From a virus: 50,204 nucleotides of DNA. The DNA lies in IMG/VR virus record IMGVR_UViG_3300042988_000913, positions 1 through 50,204 of that record; one strand, 5' to 3'. The notes below the pieces were generated by a model that saw only the letters and a list, made by a program, of their open reading frames with translations, was not told the origin of the DNA and made no database searches. Positions 1 through 7,475 of this stretch are shown here, in pieces (the stretch's first letter is position 1; the number at the start of each line of letters is the position of its first letter). The translations under genes were made by a program, and so were the position numbers.

Positions 1-389
1 GGTTCTTTTTGTTTTATGGGTTTTGGCTTAAGTTTCGATTTATTGGCTTTATTGTTTTTTAAGGTTTCTTCAAGAGTTAATCCGGAATTGACTTCGTCTT
101 GTAGTTCTTTTAGGTAGTTTTCTTCTTCATTAACTCTCTTTTGTCTTTCTTCTGGAGTCTCAAGTAAGTAAATTATTTGATTATGCTTGTCGACATCTTC
201 CATTTCTTCATAAATACTTTCAAAATAATGTTGGTATATGTATTCTTTTGGAAGGTCTTCGACTACATGCAGTGGGGTATTGAATTTAACGCTAAACCAC
301 CTGCATATTTTGCGCATAATAGCATTATTATCTGGCTCTAAAACAGCCAGTAATGCAGCTTTTTGTATTTCTTCTAAATAATTACTCAC
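1..389 (-). CDS. Unknown acidic protein, cut by the left edge
   Basis: An open frame begins at a GTG at 387-389 and stays open to the left edge; about 129 codons are visible. The product is rich in Glu and Lys. It has a probable helical region (LEEIQKAALLAVLEPDNN) and a Lys-rich stretch near the edge. It follows the 135-residue gene by 24 bases and shares its frame, but TAA and TAG codons separate the two. No good ribosome site precedes the GTG, so the start is uncertain. By position (after tail tube and fibre genes, just downstream of a small chaperone-like gene) it may be a second tail-assembly chaperone or the start of a tail gene. I do not recognise a family. Confidence 0.55.
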   Translation of the reverse strand, partial: MSNYLEEIQKAALLAVLEPDNNAIMRKICRWFSVKFNTPLHVVEDLPKEYIYQHYFESIYEEMEDVDKHNQIIYLLETPEERQKRVNEEENYLKELQDEVNSGLTLEETLKNNKANKSKLKPKPIKQKE

Positions 390-413
390 GACTATTGTCT
401 ATGACTTATTTAG

Positions 414-821
414 TTACTTTGCGACTTCGTTCTTTTCGGCCATTTCCTTTAATCTAGCTTCACTGGCCTTGCCTTTTTCTTGGACTTCCTTAATAGCATC
501 AACTCTTATTTTAATGCTTTCTGACCATACGGCACCGACTACATTGTCATCAACTAAGTCAAGGCCATAACCGGTTTCTTTCCACCAAACTGGAACATCG
601 GTTAAACAAACTGCTAAATCTGCAAATATTTCAGCTTTTTCTTTTGCAAACTCAGATGCTGTTGTTGGATTTTCACCAAGTAATTCTCGATACTTACGGT
701 CTCTGGCTAATTCTTGTCTATGACTAAGGCGGCGTAGACACTTAAATGTACCAATATATGTCTCTCCGGACTTATCGCCAGTTACTGATATTCTAAATTC
801 TGTTGTTTCTAATAAATTCAT
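414..821 (-). CDS. Small tail-assembly protein, chaperone-like (tentative)
   Basis: The protein is 135 residues with a clean ATG start and the ribosome site AGAGGT nine bases upstream. The N-terminal half looks beta-rich (EFRISVTGDKSGETYIGTF). It continues into a basic helix (LRRLSHRQELARDRKYREL) and a WW-containing segment (DVPVWWKETGYGLDL), with a charged helical tail. Size, composition and position at the far end of the tail module resemble tail-assembly chaperones that act with the tape measure protein, but I see no diagnostic motif. A perfect extended -10 element (TGC-TATAAT) lies about 95 bases upstream, so it may start a transcript. No programmed frameshift into the next gene is evident, because that gene is in the same frame behind two stops. 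Confidence 0.6.
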   Translation of the reverse strand: MNLLETTEFRISVTGDKSGETYIGTFKCLRRLSHRQELARDRKYRELLGENPTTASEFAKEKAEIFADLAVCLTDVPVWWKETGYGLDLVDDNVVGAVWSESIKIRVDAIKEVQEKGKASEARLKEMAEKNEVAK

Positions 822-873
822 TCTTTATTACCTCTTCCCATTTGGCTTTCTTTTTTGGATTTGACTGCTAAAC

Positions 874-889
874 CACCCAGCTTTGGGTG
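874..889. repeat. Leader hairpin between divergent genes
   Basis: A perfect 6-bp inverted repeat (CACCCA, GCTT loop, TGGGTG) lies in the leader of the minus-strand gene ending its start at 821. Neither side has a T-run, so it is unlikely to be a terminator. It may stabilise the leader or act as an operator. Confidence 0.4.
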
Positions 890-913
890 TAGACTACTAA
901 TCTTCCTTGTGGT

Positions 914-922
914 ATTATAGCA
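914..922 (-). promoter_or_regulatory. Extended -10 promoter for 135-residue gene
   Basis: On the minus strand the sequence reads TGC-TATAAT, a consensus extended -10 element for host sigma-70. It points at the gene starting at 821. The opposite strand reads TGG-TATTAT (plus 910-918) toward the plus-strand gene at 960, so the site could fire both ways. No clear -35 was seen. Confidence 0.5.
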
Positions 923-959
923 TAACACATAATAGACCCTAAGGAGTCTGACTGTATTA

Positions 960-1142
960 ATGTATACGACAATTGGAACTAATGGTAAAGGCTGTAATCA
1001 CGAGCACGAAACATTCGACGAAGCTCAAGAGTGTTTACATAATTTCATTGAAGAATGTCGAAAGGCCAAAAAGAAGGCCAATCGACAAGTAGTTGAATGT
1101 GAGTCCTTAGAAGACTTAGAAGACCAAATGACTATGTATTAA
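960..1142 (+). CDS. Small acidic plus-strand protein with Cys/His cluster
   Basis: This 60-residue protein is one of the few plus-strand genes. It fills the gap between two minus-strand genes. An AAGGAG ribosome site lies about 13 bases before the ATG, somewhat far, and a TATTAT -10-like element lies about 45 bases upstream. The product has CNHEHETFDEAQECLHNFIEEC, shown here as spaced Cys and His residues at roughly positions 12, 14, 16, 26, 28 and 34, which could bind a metal. The C-terminus is acidic (LEDLEDQM). The Cys/His spacing is not one I recognise. It is likely an accessory early or middle gene of unknown role. Confidence 0.65.
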   Translation: MYTTIGTNGKGCNHEHETFDEAQECLHNFIEECRKAKKKANRQVVECESLEDLEDQMTMY

Positions 1143-1165
1143 TATTGCTTCCCAATACTTAATTA

Positions 1166-1693
1166 TCAATAACTAGAATTAGCCACTTCAAGCCAATTAG
1201 GTCCGCCAATTGTATTGGCAGAGCCTTCGTCTATAAGATTGATAAGCCCATTTGAGCGCAGTTTTTCAAGTAAAAACGGTTCATCCAATACGGTTACGAA
1301 AGTAAACACAGCCACTGGATGCTGTAAATCTGTAACAGCTAAGGCAAGATGGGAAGGAGGAGCTAGAGCACCTATTGATTTAACTCCAATTTCTTCTAAT
1401 TTTGATAAAACAGGTGCGACAGTATCTTTCCATTTTTGAGAAATATTATTGTCTTCTTCCTCTCTCATTGCATCAAGAATTGAATTCCTGACAATTGTAG
1501 ATAAAAACAGGGTTCTGAATGACTCCCCTTTATCCGTAACTCCTGAAACTTTATTAAAAGGAGTTTTAAGGACTTTAATCCATTCCTCTGAAAGACCTTC
1601 TTCCCAGTTCTTTACTTTTCCATATTGCAATAAAGAATTACCTTCACTAACGCTGCCTTCATTTCCACATTTTTCACATTTATAATTAGTCAT
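1166..1693 (-). CDS. Unknown protein with N-terminal zinc-ribbon knuckle
   Basis: A longer frame could start at GTG 1714, but those first seven codons contain a TGG-TATAAT element, and ATG 1691-1693 has AAGGGA just upstream. I therefore take the 175-residue form. It opens with YKCEKCGNEG, a single CxxC knuckle, and continues as a helical and mixed domain with a hydrophobic beta segment (HPVAVFTFVTVLDEPFLL). No second CxxC is visible, so metal binding would need a dimer or other ligands. It follows the ClpP-like gene directly. Function is unknown. A virion or tail accessory role is inferred only from position. Confidence 0.6.
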   Translation of the reverse strand: MTNYKCEKCGNEGSVSEGNSLLQYGKVKNWEEGLSEEWIKVLKTPFNKVSGVTDKGESFRTLFLSTIVRNSILDAMREEEDNNISQKWKDTVAPVLSKLEEIGVKSIGALAPPSHLALAVTDLQHPVAVFTFVTVLDEPFLLEKLRSNGLINLIDEGSANTIGGPNWLEVANSSY

Positions 1694-1702
1694 AGTCCCT
1701 TC

Positions 1703-1711
1703 ATTATACCA
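1703..1711 (-). promoter_or_regulatory. Possible extended -10 element (TGG-TATAAT)
   Basis: On the minus strand, TGG-TATAAT lies just beyond the ClpP-like gene stop. A start about seven bases downstream would fall almost on ATG 1693, giving a nearly leaderless message. The sequence matches well, but activity is uncertain. Confidence 0.3.
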
Positions 1712-1714
1712 CAC

Positions 1715-2350
1715 TTATAGTCCGGGAATTAAGTCGGATAAAGACTCTGAAGCCTTGCTGTATAGGTGTGGCATTTCTTTTGGAGTGATTATTTTATCTA
1801 TTGCTCCAATTTCAAGCGCTTCTTCTGCACCAAAGAAGTAGTCGCCTTCATCTATTATAGTAAGAAACTCTTTCTTTGTTAAATGAGTTCTTAGTGCAAC
1901 CTGGTCTGCAAATATTTCCTTAATCACTTCTAAGAACTTGCTTTCTGAAGCTAATTGCTTATCTGTCCCTTGCGCTCCACTTCTTGGTCCATGAGCCATT
2001 AATACAGTTCTTTGTGTAGAGAGTCTCACATCACAGTATTGCAATAAATAAAAACCCATTGACATTGCTTTAATATCAGCTACACATGTAATTGGATGAC
2101 CAAATTGCTCCAATTCTCTTACTAAATTCATTCCATCAAAAACTGAGCCCCCAAATGAGTCAATACGAACCCATAAATTGGTATAACCCTTTGATTTTAG
2201 GAGCTTAATCTTAGCTACGTAAGTCTTGACTGCATTTTCATTAAAATCAGTTACTTCAATCATAACTGGTTCATCATTTGATATAGAAGGGGTCTGGGCT
2301 AATGCACAAGTAGTTAAAAATACTACAAAAAACAAAGAAACTAATCTCAT
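1715..2350 (-). CDS. Exported ClpP-like serine protease (S14 fold)
   Basis: The protein is 211 residues. Residues 1-18 form a Sec signal peptide with a hydrophobic core and an ALA-QT cleavage site. The lipobox alternative LTTC is poor. The mature part has ClpP landmarks: the strand-turn IDSFGGSVFDG (63-73), the nucleophile elbow AMSMGF with Ser97, His120 in LMAHGP, and Asp170 in DEGDYFFGAEEALEIG. These align with the Ser-His-Asp triad of ClpP/SppA-type enzymes. Phages often encode cytoplasmic ClpP-like prohead proteases; an exported one beside tail and fibre genes is unusual and suggests work in the periplasm, for example on envelope proteins or in lysis. The start codon is locked in a hairpin (2342-2376). 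Confidence 0.8.
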   Translation of the reverse strand: MRLVSLFFVVFLTTCALAQTPSISNDEPVMIEVTDFNENAVKTYVAKIKLLKSKGYTNLWVRIDSFGGSVFDGMNLVRELEQFGHPITCVADIKAMSMGFYLLQYCDVRLSTQRTVLMAHGPRSGAQGTDKQLASESKFLEVIKEIFADQVALRTHLTKKEFLTIIDEGDYFFGAEEALEIGAIDKIITPKEMPHLYSKASESLSDLIPGL

Positions 2351-2376
2351 TTGTAAATCCTCTACATATGAGATTA
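2342..2376 (-). promoter_or_regulatory. Start-codon hairpin of ClpP-like gene
   Basis: A perfect 9-bp inverted repeat has arms 2342-2350 and 2368-2376. On the minus-strand RNA the 3' arm is ATGAGATTA, which contains the ATG start. The AGAGGA ribosome site lies in the 17-base loop. Folding would hide the start codon, so translation could be conditional (temperature, protein or upstream translation). Confidence 0.55.
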
Positions 2377-2389
2377 ATACGCCTCTTGG

Positions 2390-3433
2390 TTATTCTAGGG
2401 TGAATAAATTCATTTGTTCACCAGCCTGACTGGTGTCACCATTTGGCTTTTTAAGCCAATATCCTCTATATGTATATAATCCAGAGGGTTCGTTGTCAAA
2501 TACTTGCCAATAAAGGAAGTATTCACATCCTTCGCTTAAAGCTATTGACTGAACCTTACGAATCATTGCTTTTACGTCATATCCGGGATGTTCTGCGGCT
2601 ATTTCATTTTCTGGAAAACCAAATTCCCCTATAAAAATTGGAGTACCTGGGCATGCGTTCTTAATAGCTTTTAATGCTTTAGTGAAGTTCTCTGTACATT
2701 GAGCTTCCCAATCAGCCTGATTCGCTCCATATCCAAATACTATAGTTGAGTCATAAGCTGAATAAGCTACAGCATCTGGCTGGATTATTGGCAAAATGTC
2801 CTTAACTACTCTTCTATAGCTTGGGTTTGAGTAAATATCAGATATTCTATTTGCTTCTATTACATTCAATACCCTGACATTTTGATGCGCTGTATTTCTT
2901 CTTGCATCACTTACTGCTCGTTGTCTGATTTGATGGAATGTAGCATAATTGTCTACAATTTGTCTACTTATTGGAACAGTTGGGTCGAATGTGTCTAAAA
3001 ATGCCCAATCTCCTTCCCAGTTAGAGAAAACGAAGGTTTTTCCTGTATTATTATAAGTAGTTAGCAAATGAACAGCTGCATTGTAGATTTCTGTATATTC
3101 AGTATCTAGCCTTGTCTTGGTAATTCCAGTTCTCCACCAGTTATTGTTTGGATTACCAAATGCAAAGGTGGTGAAATAAAAGGTGGTCAGAGCGGAGTTA
3201 ATTAACGTAGAAAATTCGGTTGTTTGAAGTAATTGAGTTATATTAGCTGCGGCCATGTTTGACCAAGCAGTTTGGTAGTCATATCTTACTAAATAATCTT
3301 GTGTGCAATAAACTCTTATTGTAGATAGATTTAGTGCAATTGCTTCATTCATTCCGTCAAGAAACTGAGTTCCTGACCCATTTGGGACGGTATACAACCC
3401 GTCAACATGTGAAGCTCCATAGCGCATTACCAT
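2390..3433 (-). CDS. Clan GH-A-like glycoside hydrolase, tail depolymerase candidate
   Basis: The 347-residue protein is a probable TIM barrel. It shows the clan GH-A pattern: acid/base Glu140 in FSNWEGDW after strand 4 and nucleophile Glu270 in PIFIGEFGFPENE after strand 7. The strand DAVAYSAYDST (220-230) and a C-terminal YFLYWQVFDNEPSG fit strands 6 and 8. It starts one base after the stop of the beta-helix protein upstream and so is co-translated with tailspike genes. The natural reading is a capsule or exopolysaccharide hydrolase at the tail tip. The substrate cannot be read from sequence. No signal peptide is present, as expected for a virion protein. Confidence 0.7.
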   Translation of the reverse strand: MVMRYGASHVDGLYTVPNGSGTQFLDGMNEAIALNLSTIRVYCTQDYLVRYDYQTAWSNMAAANITQLLQTTEFSTLINSALTTFYFTTFAFGNPNNNWWRTGITKTRLDTEYTEIYNAAVHLLTTYNNTGKTFVFSNWEGDWAFLDTFDPTVPISRQIVDNYATFHQIRQRAVSDARRNTAHQNVRVLNVIEANRISDIYSNPSYRRVVKDILPIIQPDAVAYSAYDSTIVFGYGANQADWEAQCTENFTKALKAIKNACPGTPIFIGEFGFPENEIAAEHPGYDVKAMIRKVQSIALSEGCEYFLYWQVFDNEPSGLYTYRGYWLKKPNGDTSQAGEQMNLFTLE

Positions 3434-3434
3434 A

Positions 3435-5165
3435 TTAAGTGCTCGCTATTGTCAAGAACGACAGCCCGTCATTGCTGCTGGATATAAAAGTTCTAGTTTT
3501 TTGTGTATTTATGGTTACGCTTGCTAGTCCGTCTATGGTGCCGCCAGCTGGTGGATAGACAGTTAGTGTATTTGCTCCATTATTACTGACAACAACTAAT
3601 ACACCTGGAAGTATTGCGCCAGCAGTTAATCTAACTCCTGTACCAGCAGCTACTGTATCGATTCTTTCAAATGCTTGTTGTCCTAGAACTAGCGCAGTTG
3701 ATGCATCGGTTCCTGTAGCAGTTAATCCGGTGATTTGGGACATGTTGTGGAAACCATAGCTAAGTAATCTACCACCGATAGCTACTTGCCCAGTAAATGA
3801 ATATGCACCATTAACTATAGCTTGGTTTTGACCAGCTAAAGCAACTAGCGTAGTTCCATAGCTTTGTGCAACACCATAAGATGGGTCGGTTAATGTAGCC
3901 CATGCAATTGGGACGTTGTCTAGTAATATATCGCCAGCAGCACCAGCAAGTGTGCAACCTATTAAGTTATATCTACCAGCTTTGTTTATTTCAACGCCAT
4001 ATGTTGAAACGCCTGTATTTGAAGACCCAGATAATTTATATGTCCCGATTGGCTCGAAGAAGCTGACATTTTCCATGTAAACTGGAGTTGCAGTACATGA
4101 ATTTGCATTAATATCCGCTCTGACGTAGTTCATCTGGCTTGCATAGAATGCATTCCCGACACAGTTAATTGCATCTATTTGGATATTGCCGCTTTGACAT
4201 CTGTCAAGTCTGATTCTGCCATTATTGAGATGGACACCGCTTATTAAGACTTCTTTGCCGCTGTCTTGTATTTCTGCATTTGATGTCGATGTAAAGACGC
4301 AGTTTTTAATGCTGATTCTTCCATCAAACTTAGATAGAACTGAATCAGAAAGAGTTGCTACATCAAAAACACAGCCTTCTAGTATTATTTCTCTATTGTC
4401 TTGTGAATATACTAAGTGCTGTAATGAAGCTCCACTAAACTTTAAGCTACGTAGTGTTATTTGGATGTCATTGTCTGATATTAATGCACAATAAGTATCG
4501 CTTCCTAATAGAGCATCTGGGTCTTCAGTAATAGTAGCGTTTGGTTCGACTATTTCAAAGACAGAGGTGTCATTAAGTCCGGTTATGGGGTGTATGGTTA
4601 GATTTGTTGTTGTATTTGATAGTATAGGACGTAAAACTGGATGACTTTCAGTACCTGCAGCTGCTCCTGAGGTTATTTTAACAAATTTACCACGTAAGTT
4701 ATTTACTGTCCAGTTTGCTGCTGCTCCGGGTTTGACTAAAGTAGTTGAATTTGTTCCAAATCCAGCAGTACCCGCATTGACGCCGGTAGTTAGTGTAGCT
4801 AATGCAGTTCCGCCGTCTATAGCAATGCCATTTTTAAATCCTGAACTAACTCCACCGCCTTGAAAGCCTGATATTGAAAATCCTGACCAAGTTCCTGAGA
4901 TTCTGATGGTTACTGAGCTTTTAATTTCATGACCAACTAATGAAGACAAAGCAGCTTGAATGGTTTTAAGCGGGGAACCTGGTGACCCTATATTGCTGTC
5001 ATTTCCAGTTGAATCTACATAAATAACTGGATAGTCATCTACAGTAAAATTAAGAAATGAAGATAACTCAATATCTGAATTATAAATTCTGTTTTGGCGC
5101 AATAACTGTCTAAACGTATCATCTATTGCTATTTTTTCATTACCATTCAATGAGCGTCTTGTCAT
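3435..5165 (-). CDS. Tailspike-like parallel beta-helix protein 1
   Basis: The 576-residue protein has an N-terminal helix (RRSLNGNEKIAIDDTFRQLL) that may be a virion-anchoring segment. A pectate-lyase-type opening follows at about 47-75 (YVDSTGNDSN then SPLKTIQAALSSL), then a long Asn/Ser/Gly-rich beta-helix. The C-terminal domain (about 490-576) has a short beta structure ending in DGLSFLTIAST. It is paralogous to the next gene upstream (5181-6590): both share the N-terminal layout and the inserted segment TVNNLRGKFVKITSG / TVNELTGKFVEFTSS. Ribosome site GGAG lies nine bases upstream of ATG. It likely binds or degrades host surface glycan. Confidence 0.75.
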   Translation of the reverse strand: MTRRSLNGNEKIAIDDTFRQLLRQNRIYNSDIELSSFLNFTVDDYPVIYVDSTGNDSNIGSPGSPLKTIQAALSSLVGHEIKSSVTIRISGTWSGFSISGFQGGGVSSGFKNGIAIDGGTALATLTTGVNAGTAGFGTNSTTLVKPGAAANWTVNNLRGKFVKITSGAAAGTESHPVLRPILSNTTTNLTIHPITGLNDTSVFEIVEPNATITEDPDALLGSDTYCALISDNDIQITLRSLKFSGASLQHLVYSQDNREIILEGCVFDVATLSDSVLSKFDGRISIKNCVFTSTSNAEIQDSGKEVLISGVHLNNGRIRLDRCQSGNIQIDAINCVGNAFYASQMNYVRADINANSCTATPVYMENVSFFEPIGTYKLSGSSNTGVSTYGVEINKAGRYNLIGCTLAGAAGDILLDNVPIAWATLTDPSYGVAQSYGTTLVALAGQNQAIVNGAYSFTGQVAIGGRLLSYGFHNMSQITGLTATGTDASTALVLGQQAFERIDTVAAGTGVRLTAGAILPGVLVVVSNNGANTLTVYPPAGGTIDGLASVTINTQKTRTFISSSNDGLSFLTIAST

Positions 5166-5180
5166 AATTTATTGCTCCAA

Positions 5181-6590
5181 TTATTCGTAAATAAGTGTTC
5201 CATAGATATTAGCTACGGTTGGGAAGGTCTTGGGAGTATTAAGTCTCATATTGGCTAAGGTCTCGGTAGCTCCATCGACACTAAGTTCTGTGGAGGCTCC
5301 AAAGCCAGTGAAAGTGGAGGGGATTTGGCATAGCGTCCCCTTGGATACAACAACACCATTTGTATTGCCAGAACTTGGAAGATACGTGCCCGAGGGGGTC
5401 GAGAAGCTAAACCAAGCAAGAGGTCGCCCTGAGCTAAGTATTGTTGTGCAATTCAAGAAGGCATGTCCAATAATATAAGATAGCGGTGGATTAGGGTTGT
5501 TAGTTCCTAACGTAACATAAATACCAATCGCATAGTTTTCAACAACACCGTAGGTCGAGGCGATCCTGCCAGCGTACGGGGCAAAAAAGGTTCCATTCAC
5601 TGTCGTGTTTTTTGCCCATATACCTGATAAAGCGAGATTGGTAGATACTACAGTAATATTCGTAGACAGTGCTGCTACGCCACTTGAAGTATAAACTGTG
5701 GAAAACTTACAGCCGCTTAATTGCATAAATCCATCTACAGTTACCGCAGAAACCTGTGTAGTCAATGCGTAATTGAAGTGGCAACCCTTGAATTCTACCT
5801 TAGCCTCCGAGGACACAGTATTTACCAGCCGGTTGCCATTAACTGTATCGTTGAATTCCATTGTCTGGATTTTAACGGACAAGTTTCTCAAGCCATTGAT
5901 AGGACCCAATACAACGCCACTTGAGGAGGCGGCGGCGGCGGACGAACTACCGGGAGTTACCTTATTAGACCTGATGAAGGTTGCTGGAGTATAGATAGTA
6001 TATGGCTGATTAAAGCCAGCATTAGTTCCTGTCAAGGCAAGGGCTGTTGCGGTATTGGACCTAATTGGATAGTGAGTGAGAGCCCCGGTAGAGGAGGTGA
6101 ATTCAACAAATTTACCGGTTAATTCATTAACTGTCCAGTTTTGGTTTGAATCAACACTTTCTAGATTGGCATTAGTAGTGCTCGTAATTGTCCCAGACGT
6201 TGTGCCTGTAGTGAGAACTGGGGTTCCCTTTGTACCTACAATCTTTAATCCTGGACTATCAGTTGCTGGCGATTCAGCATAAGTGAAGGTGAGTCCGCCT
6301 ACATAAAAACCATCAAATGTTCCGGCACCTACGTTTATGGTCACAATGCTTCTAATTTCTCTATTTTGCAATGAATCTAATGCCGCTTGGATAGTCCTAA
6401 AAGCTTGTTCCTCAGTTCTGCCATTATTTGAGTCATTACCTGTAGTTGAAACAAATAGCGTTAGCGGAGACGTAATTGGAGTAGAAAGTACAGAGCTTAT
6501 ATTAAAATCAGTATGGACTCCACTATCTCTTAGCTGGCTCTGAAAACTAGCATCTATTGCATTTTTAAGTTCATCATTTAGAGTTGCCAT
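5181..6590 (-). CDS. Tailspike-like parallel beta-helix protein 2
   Basis: The 469-residue paralogue of the downstream protein starts with a similar helix (NDELKNAIDASFQSQLRDSG) followed by FVSTTGNDSNNG and FRTIQAALDSL, the usual entry to a parallel beta-helix. Low-complexity Ser/Ala/Thr stretches occur near residue 215. The C-terminal parts of the two paralogues differ, as expected if the tips diversified for different glycans. The coding DNA is visibly more GC-rich than the neighbouring assembly genes, compatible with recent exchange. A GGAGA ribosome site precedes the ATG. Confidence 0.72.
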   Translation of the reverse strand: MATLNDELKNAIDASFQSQLRDSGVHTDFNISSVLSTPITSPLTLFVSTTGNDSNNGRTEEQAFRTIQAALDSLQNREIRSIVTINVGAGTFDGFYVGGLTFTYAESPATDSPGLKIVGTKGTPVLTTGTTSGTITSTTNANLESVDSNQNWTVNELTGKFVEFTSSTGALTHYPIRSNTATALALTGTNAGFNQPYTIYTPATFIRSNKVTPGSSSAAAASSSGVVLGPINGLRNLSVKIQTMEFNDTVNGNRLVNTVSSEAKVEFKGCHFNYALTTQVSAVTVDGFMQLSGCKFSTVYTSSGVAALSTNITVVSTNLALSGIWAKNTTVNGTFFAPYAGRIASTYGVVENYAIGIYVTLGTNNPNPPLSYIIGHAFLNCTTILSSGRPLAWFSFSTPSGTYLPSSGNTNGVVVSKGTLCQIPSTFTGFGASTELSVDGATETLANMRLNTPKTFPTVANIYGTLIYE

Positions 6591-6628
6591 ACTGAATCTC
6601 CATTATTCATGATTATTAATATTTGTAT

Positions 6629-7003
6629 TTAATGCTGAGACAAATGCTCTATTAATAATGTCCCAACAGCCCCGCCGCCGCCGACAATGATTGCATAAAT
6701 AAGCTTTCTATACCACTTTGTCTTCTCTACATCGGATTTTTCACGTTTTTCTAATGAAGAAATTCGATGCTTCATTTTTGAGTCTTCTTCAGCGACATTT
6801 TTGGCGAATTCAGTTAATGCGACATTACTTTCTTTGAAAGAAGAGGTTAATCCTTGAATATCTTCTTTCATTGACTTAAGTATTGTAGTTTGTTCAGCTA
6901 TTTGCATAGCTACTTCAACACGCTCATTTTCTAGACGCTGAATACGCTCTTCTTGGTTCTCAAAAACAAATGCTATTGGGAATTTACTAGAAGGCTCTGA
7001 CAT
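6629..7003 (-). CDS. Coiled-coil protein with C-terminal membrane anchor (XhlA-like lysis candidate)
   Basis: ATG 7001-7003 has AAGGA seven bases upstream and is preferred over the TTG two codons earlier, giving 124 residues. Residues about 15-95 are a charged coiled coil (ENQEERIQRLENERVEVAM and later SSLEKREKSDVEKT). The C-terminal LIYAIIVGGGGAVGTLLI is one transmembrane helix with a short tail. This layout is that of XhlA-type phage membrane proteins linked to holins, or of spanin-like or tail-anchoring proteins. The family assignment rests on architecture only. It lies alone after a structured gap and before the tailspikes. Confidence 0.55.
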   Translation of the reverse strand: MSEPSSKFPIAFVFENQEERIQRLENERVEVAMQIAEQTTILKSMKEDIQGLTSSFKESNVALTEFAKNVAEEDSKMKHRISSLEKREKSDVEKTKWYRKLIYAIIVGGGGAVGTLLIEHLSQH

Positions 7004-7020
7004 TTTCAATCCTTAAATAA

Positions 7021-7048
7021 GTTTAAATAAGTAAAATAAGTTTAAATA
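7021..7048. repeat. Short AT-rich direct repeat
   Basis: The element AAGTTTAAATA appears twice in tandem, separated by AGTAA, in the leader of the coiled-coil membrane gene. It may be an operator or simple slippage product. Confidence 0.35.
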
Positions 7049-7090
7049 CTAATTAATACGATTATATAATACTGCAATAAATACAATTAG

Positions 7091-7130
7091 ATAGAAAGGC
7101 TGATTAGTTAAAATCAGCGTCTCTATCTGA
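7091..7130. terminator. Two-part hairpin, possible weak terminator
   Basis: Nested inverted repeats pair AGATAGA with TCTATCT (outer) and GCTGATT with AATCAGC (inner, loop AGTTAA). No long T-run follows on either side, so it could be a weak terminator for the gene ending at 7197 or an RNA-stability element. The surrounding gap, 7004-7196, holds no gene. It contains this hairpin, one copy of the CAATCTTTA motif and an AT-rich leader. Confidence 0.45.
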
Positions 7131-7142
7131 TAAATTTTCTTA

Positions 7143-7159
7143 ATTTAAAGATTGCTATT
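7143..7159 (-). promoter_or_regulatory. CAATCTTTA motif copy
   Basis: On the minus strand it reads AATAGCAATCTTTAAAT, about 140 bases before the coiled-coil membrane gene. A separate TATAAT (minus) follows near 7055-7060. Confidence 0.45.
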
Positions 7160-7196
7160 GTTTGATTTTATTACTTAACGATTATAGTAATAAATC

Positions 7197-7457
7197 TTAT
7201 GGAACTACCGGTGGTTCCGTTGGGTCCGCTGCATCAATCGTAATATCTGGTAGGGCGTCAACGAAAGTGTTAAATTGGCTTTGTCTTGACGCAGCAAAGT
7301 CAGCTGGCGCTGCGTTGTCTTGTGCGTCGAACTTAGCTAGCCATTCTTGTCCAGCCGTAACTAGCGCTGCTACTTGACGGCGACGGGCATTTCTTCCACT
7401 AACTGCTAACTTAATTGCGTCTAATGCTGCTATGAATTGTTGTCTTCCGATTCCCAT
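7197..7457 (-). CDS. Small helical protein of fibre module
   Basis: The 86-residue protein starts at an ATG with GGAG five bases upstream. It looks mainly helical with Ala- and Arg-rich segments (IAALDAIKLAVSGRNARRRQ) and a Pro-rich end (PTEPPVVP). It lies just downstream of a putative receptor-binding gene and is likely a small virion or fibre-assembly protein. I recognise no family. Confidence 0.6.
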   Translation of the reverse strand: MGIGRQQFIAALDAIKLAVSGRNARRRQVAALVTAGQEWLAKFDAQDNAAPADFAASRQSQFNTFVDALPDITIDAADPTEPPVVP

Positions 7458-7475
7458 ATGTACTCCTTGTTGTTA

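Noticed and set aside
414-821. Programmed frameshift joining the chaperone-like gene to the next
   Set aside because: The next frame is in phase behind TAA and TAG, and no slippery heptamer was found at the end of the first gene.
1166-1714. Longer start (GTG 1714) for the zinc-knuckle gene
   Set aside because: The added codons coincide with a TGG-TATAAT element, and the internal ATG 1693 has a ribosome site.
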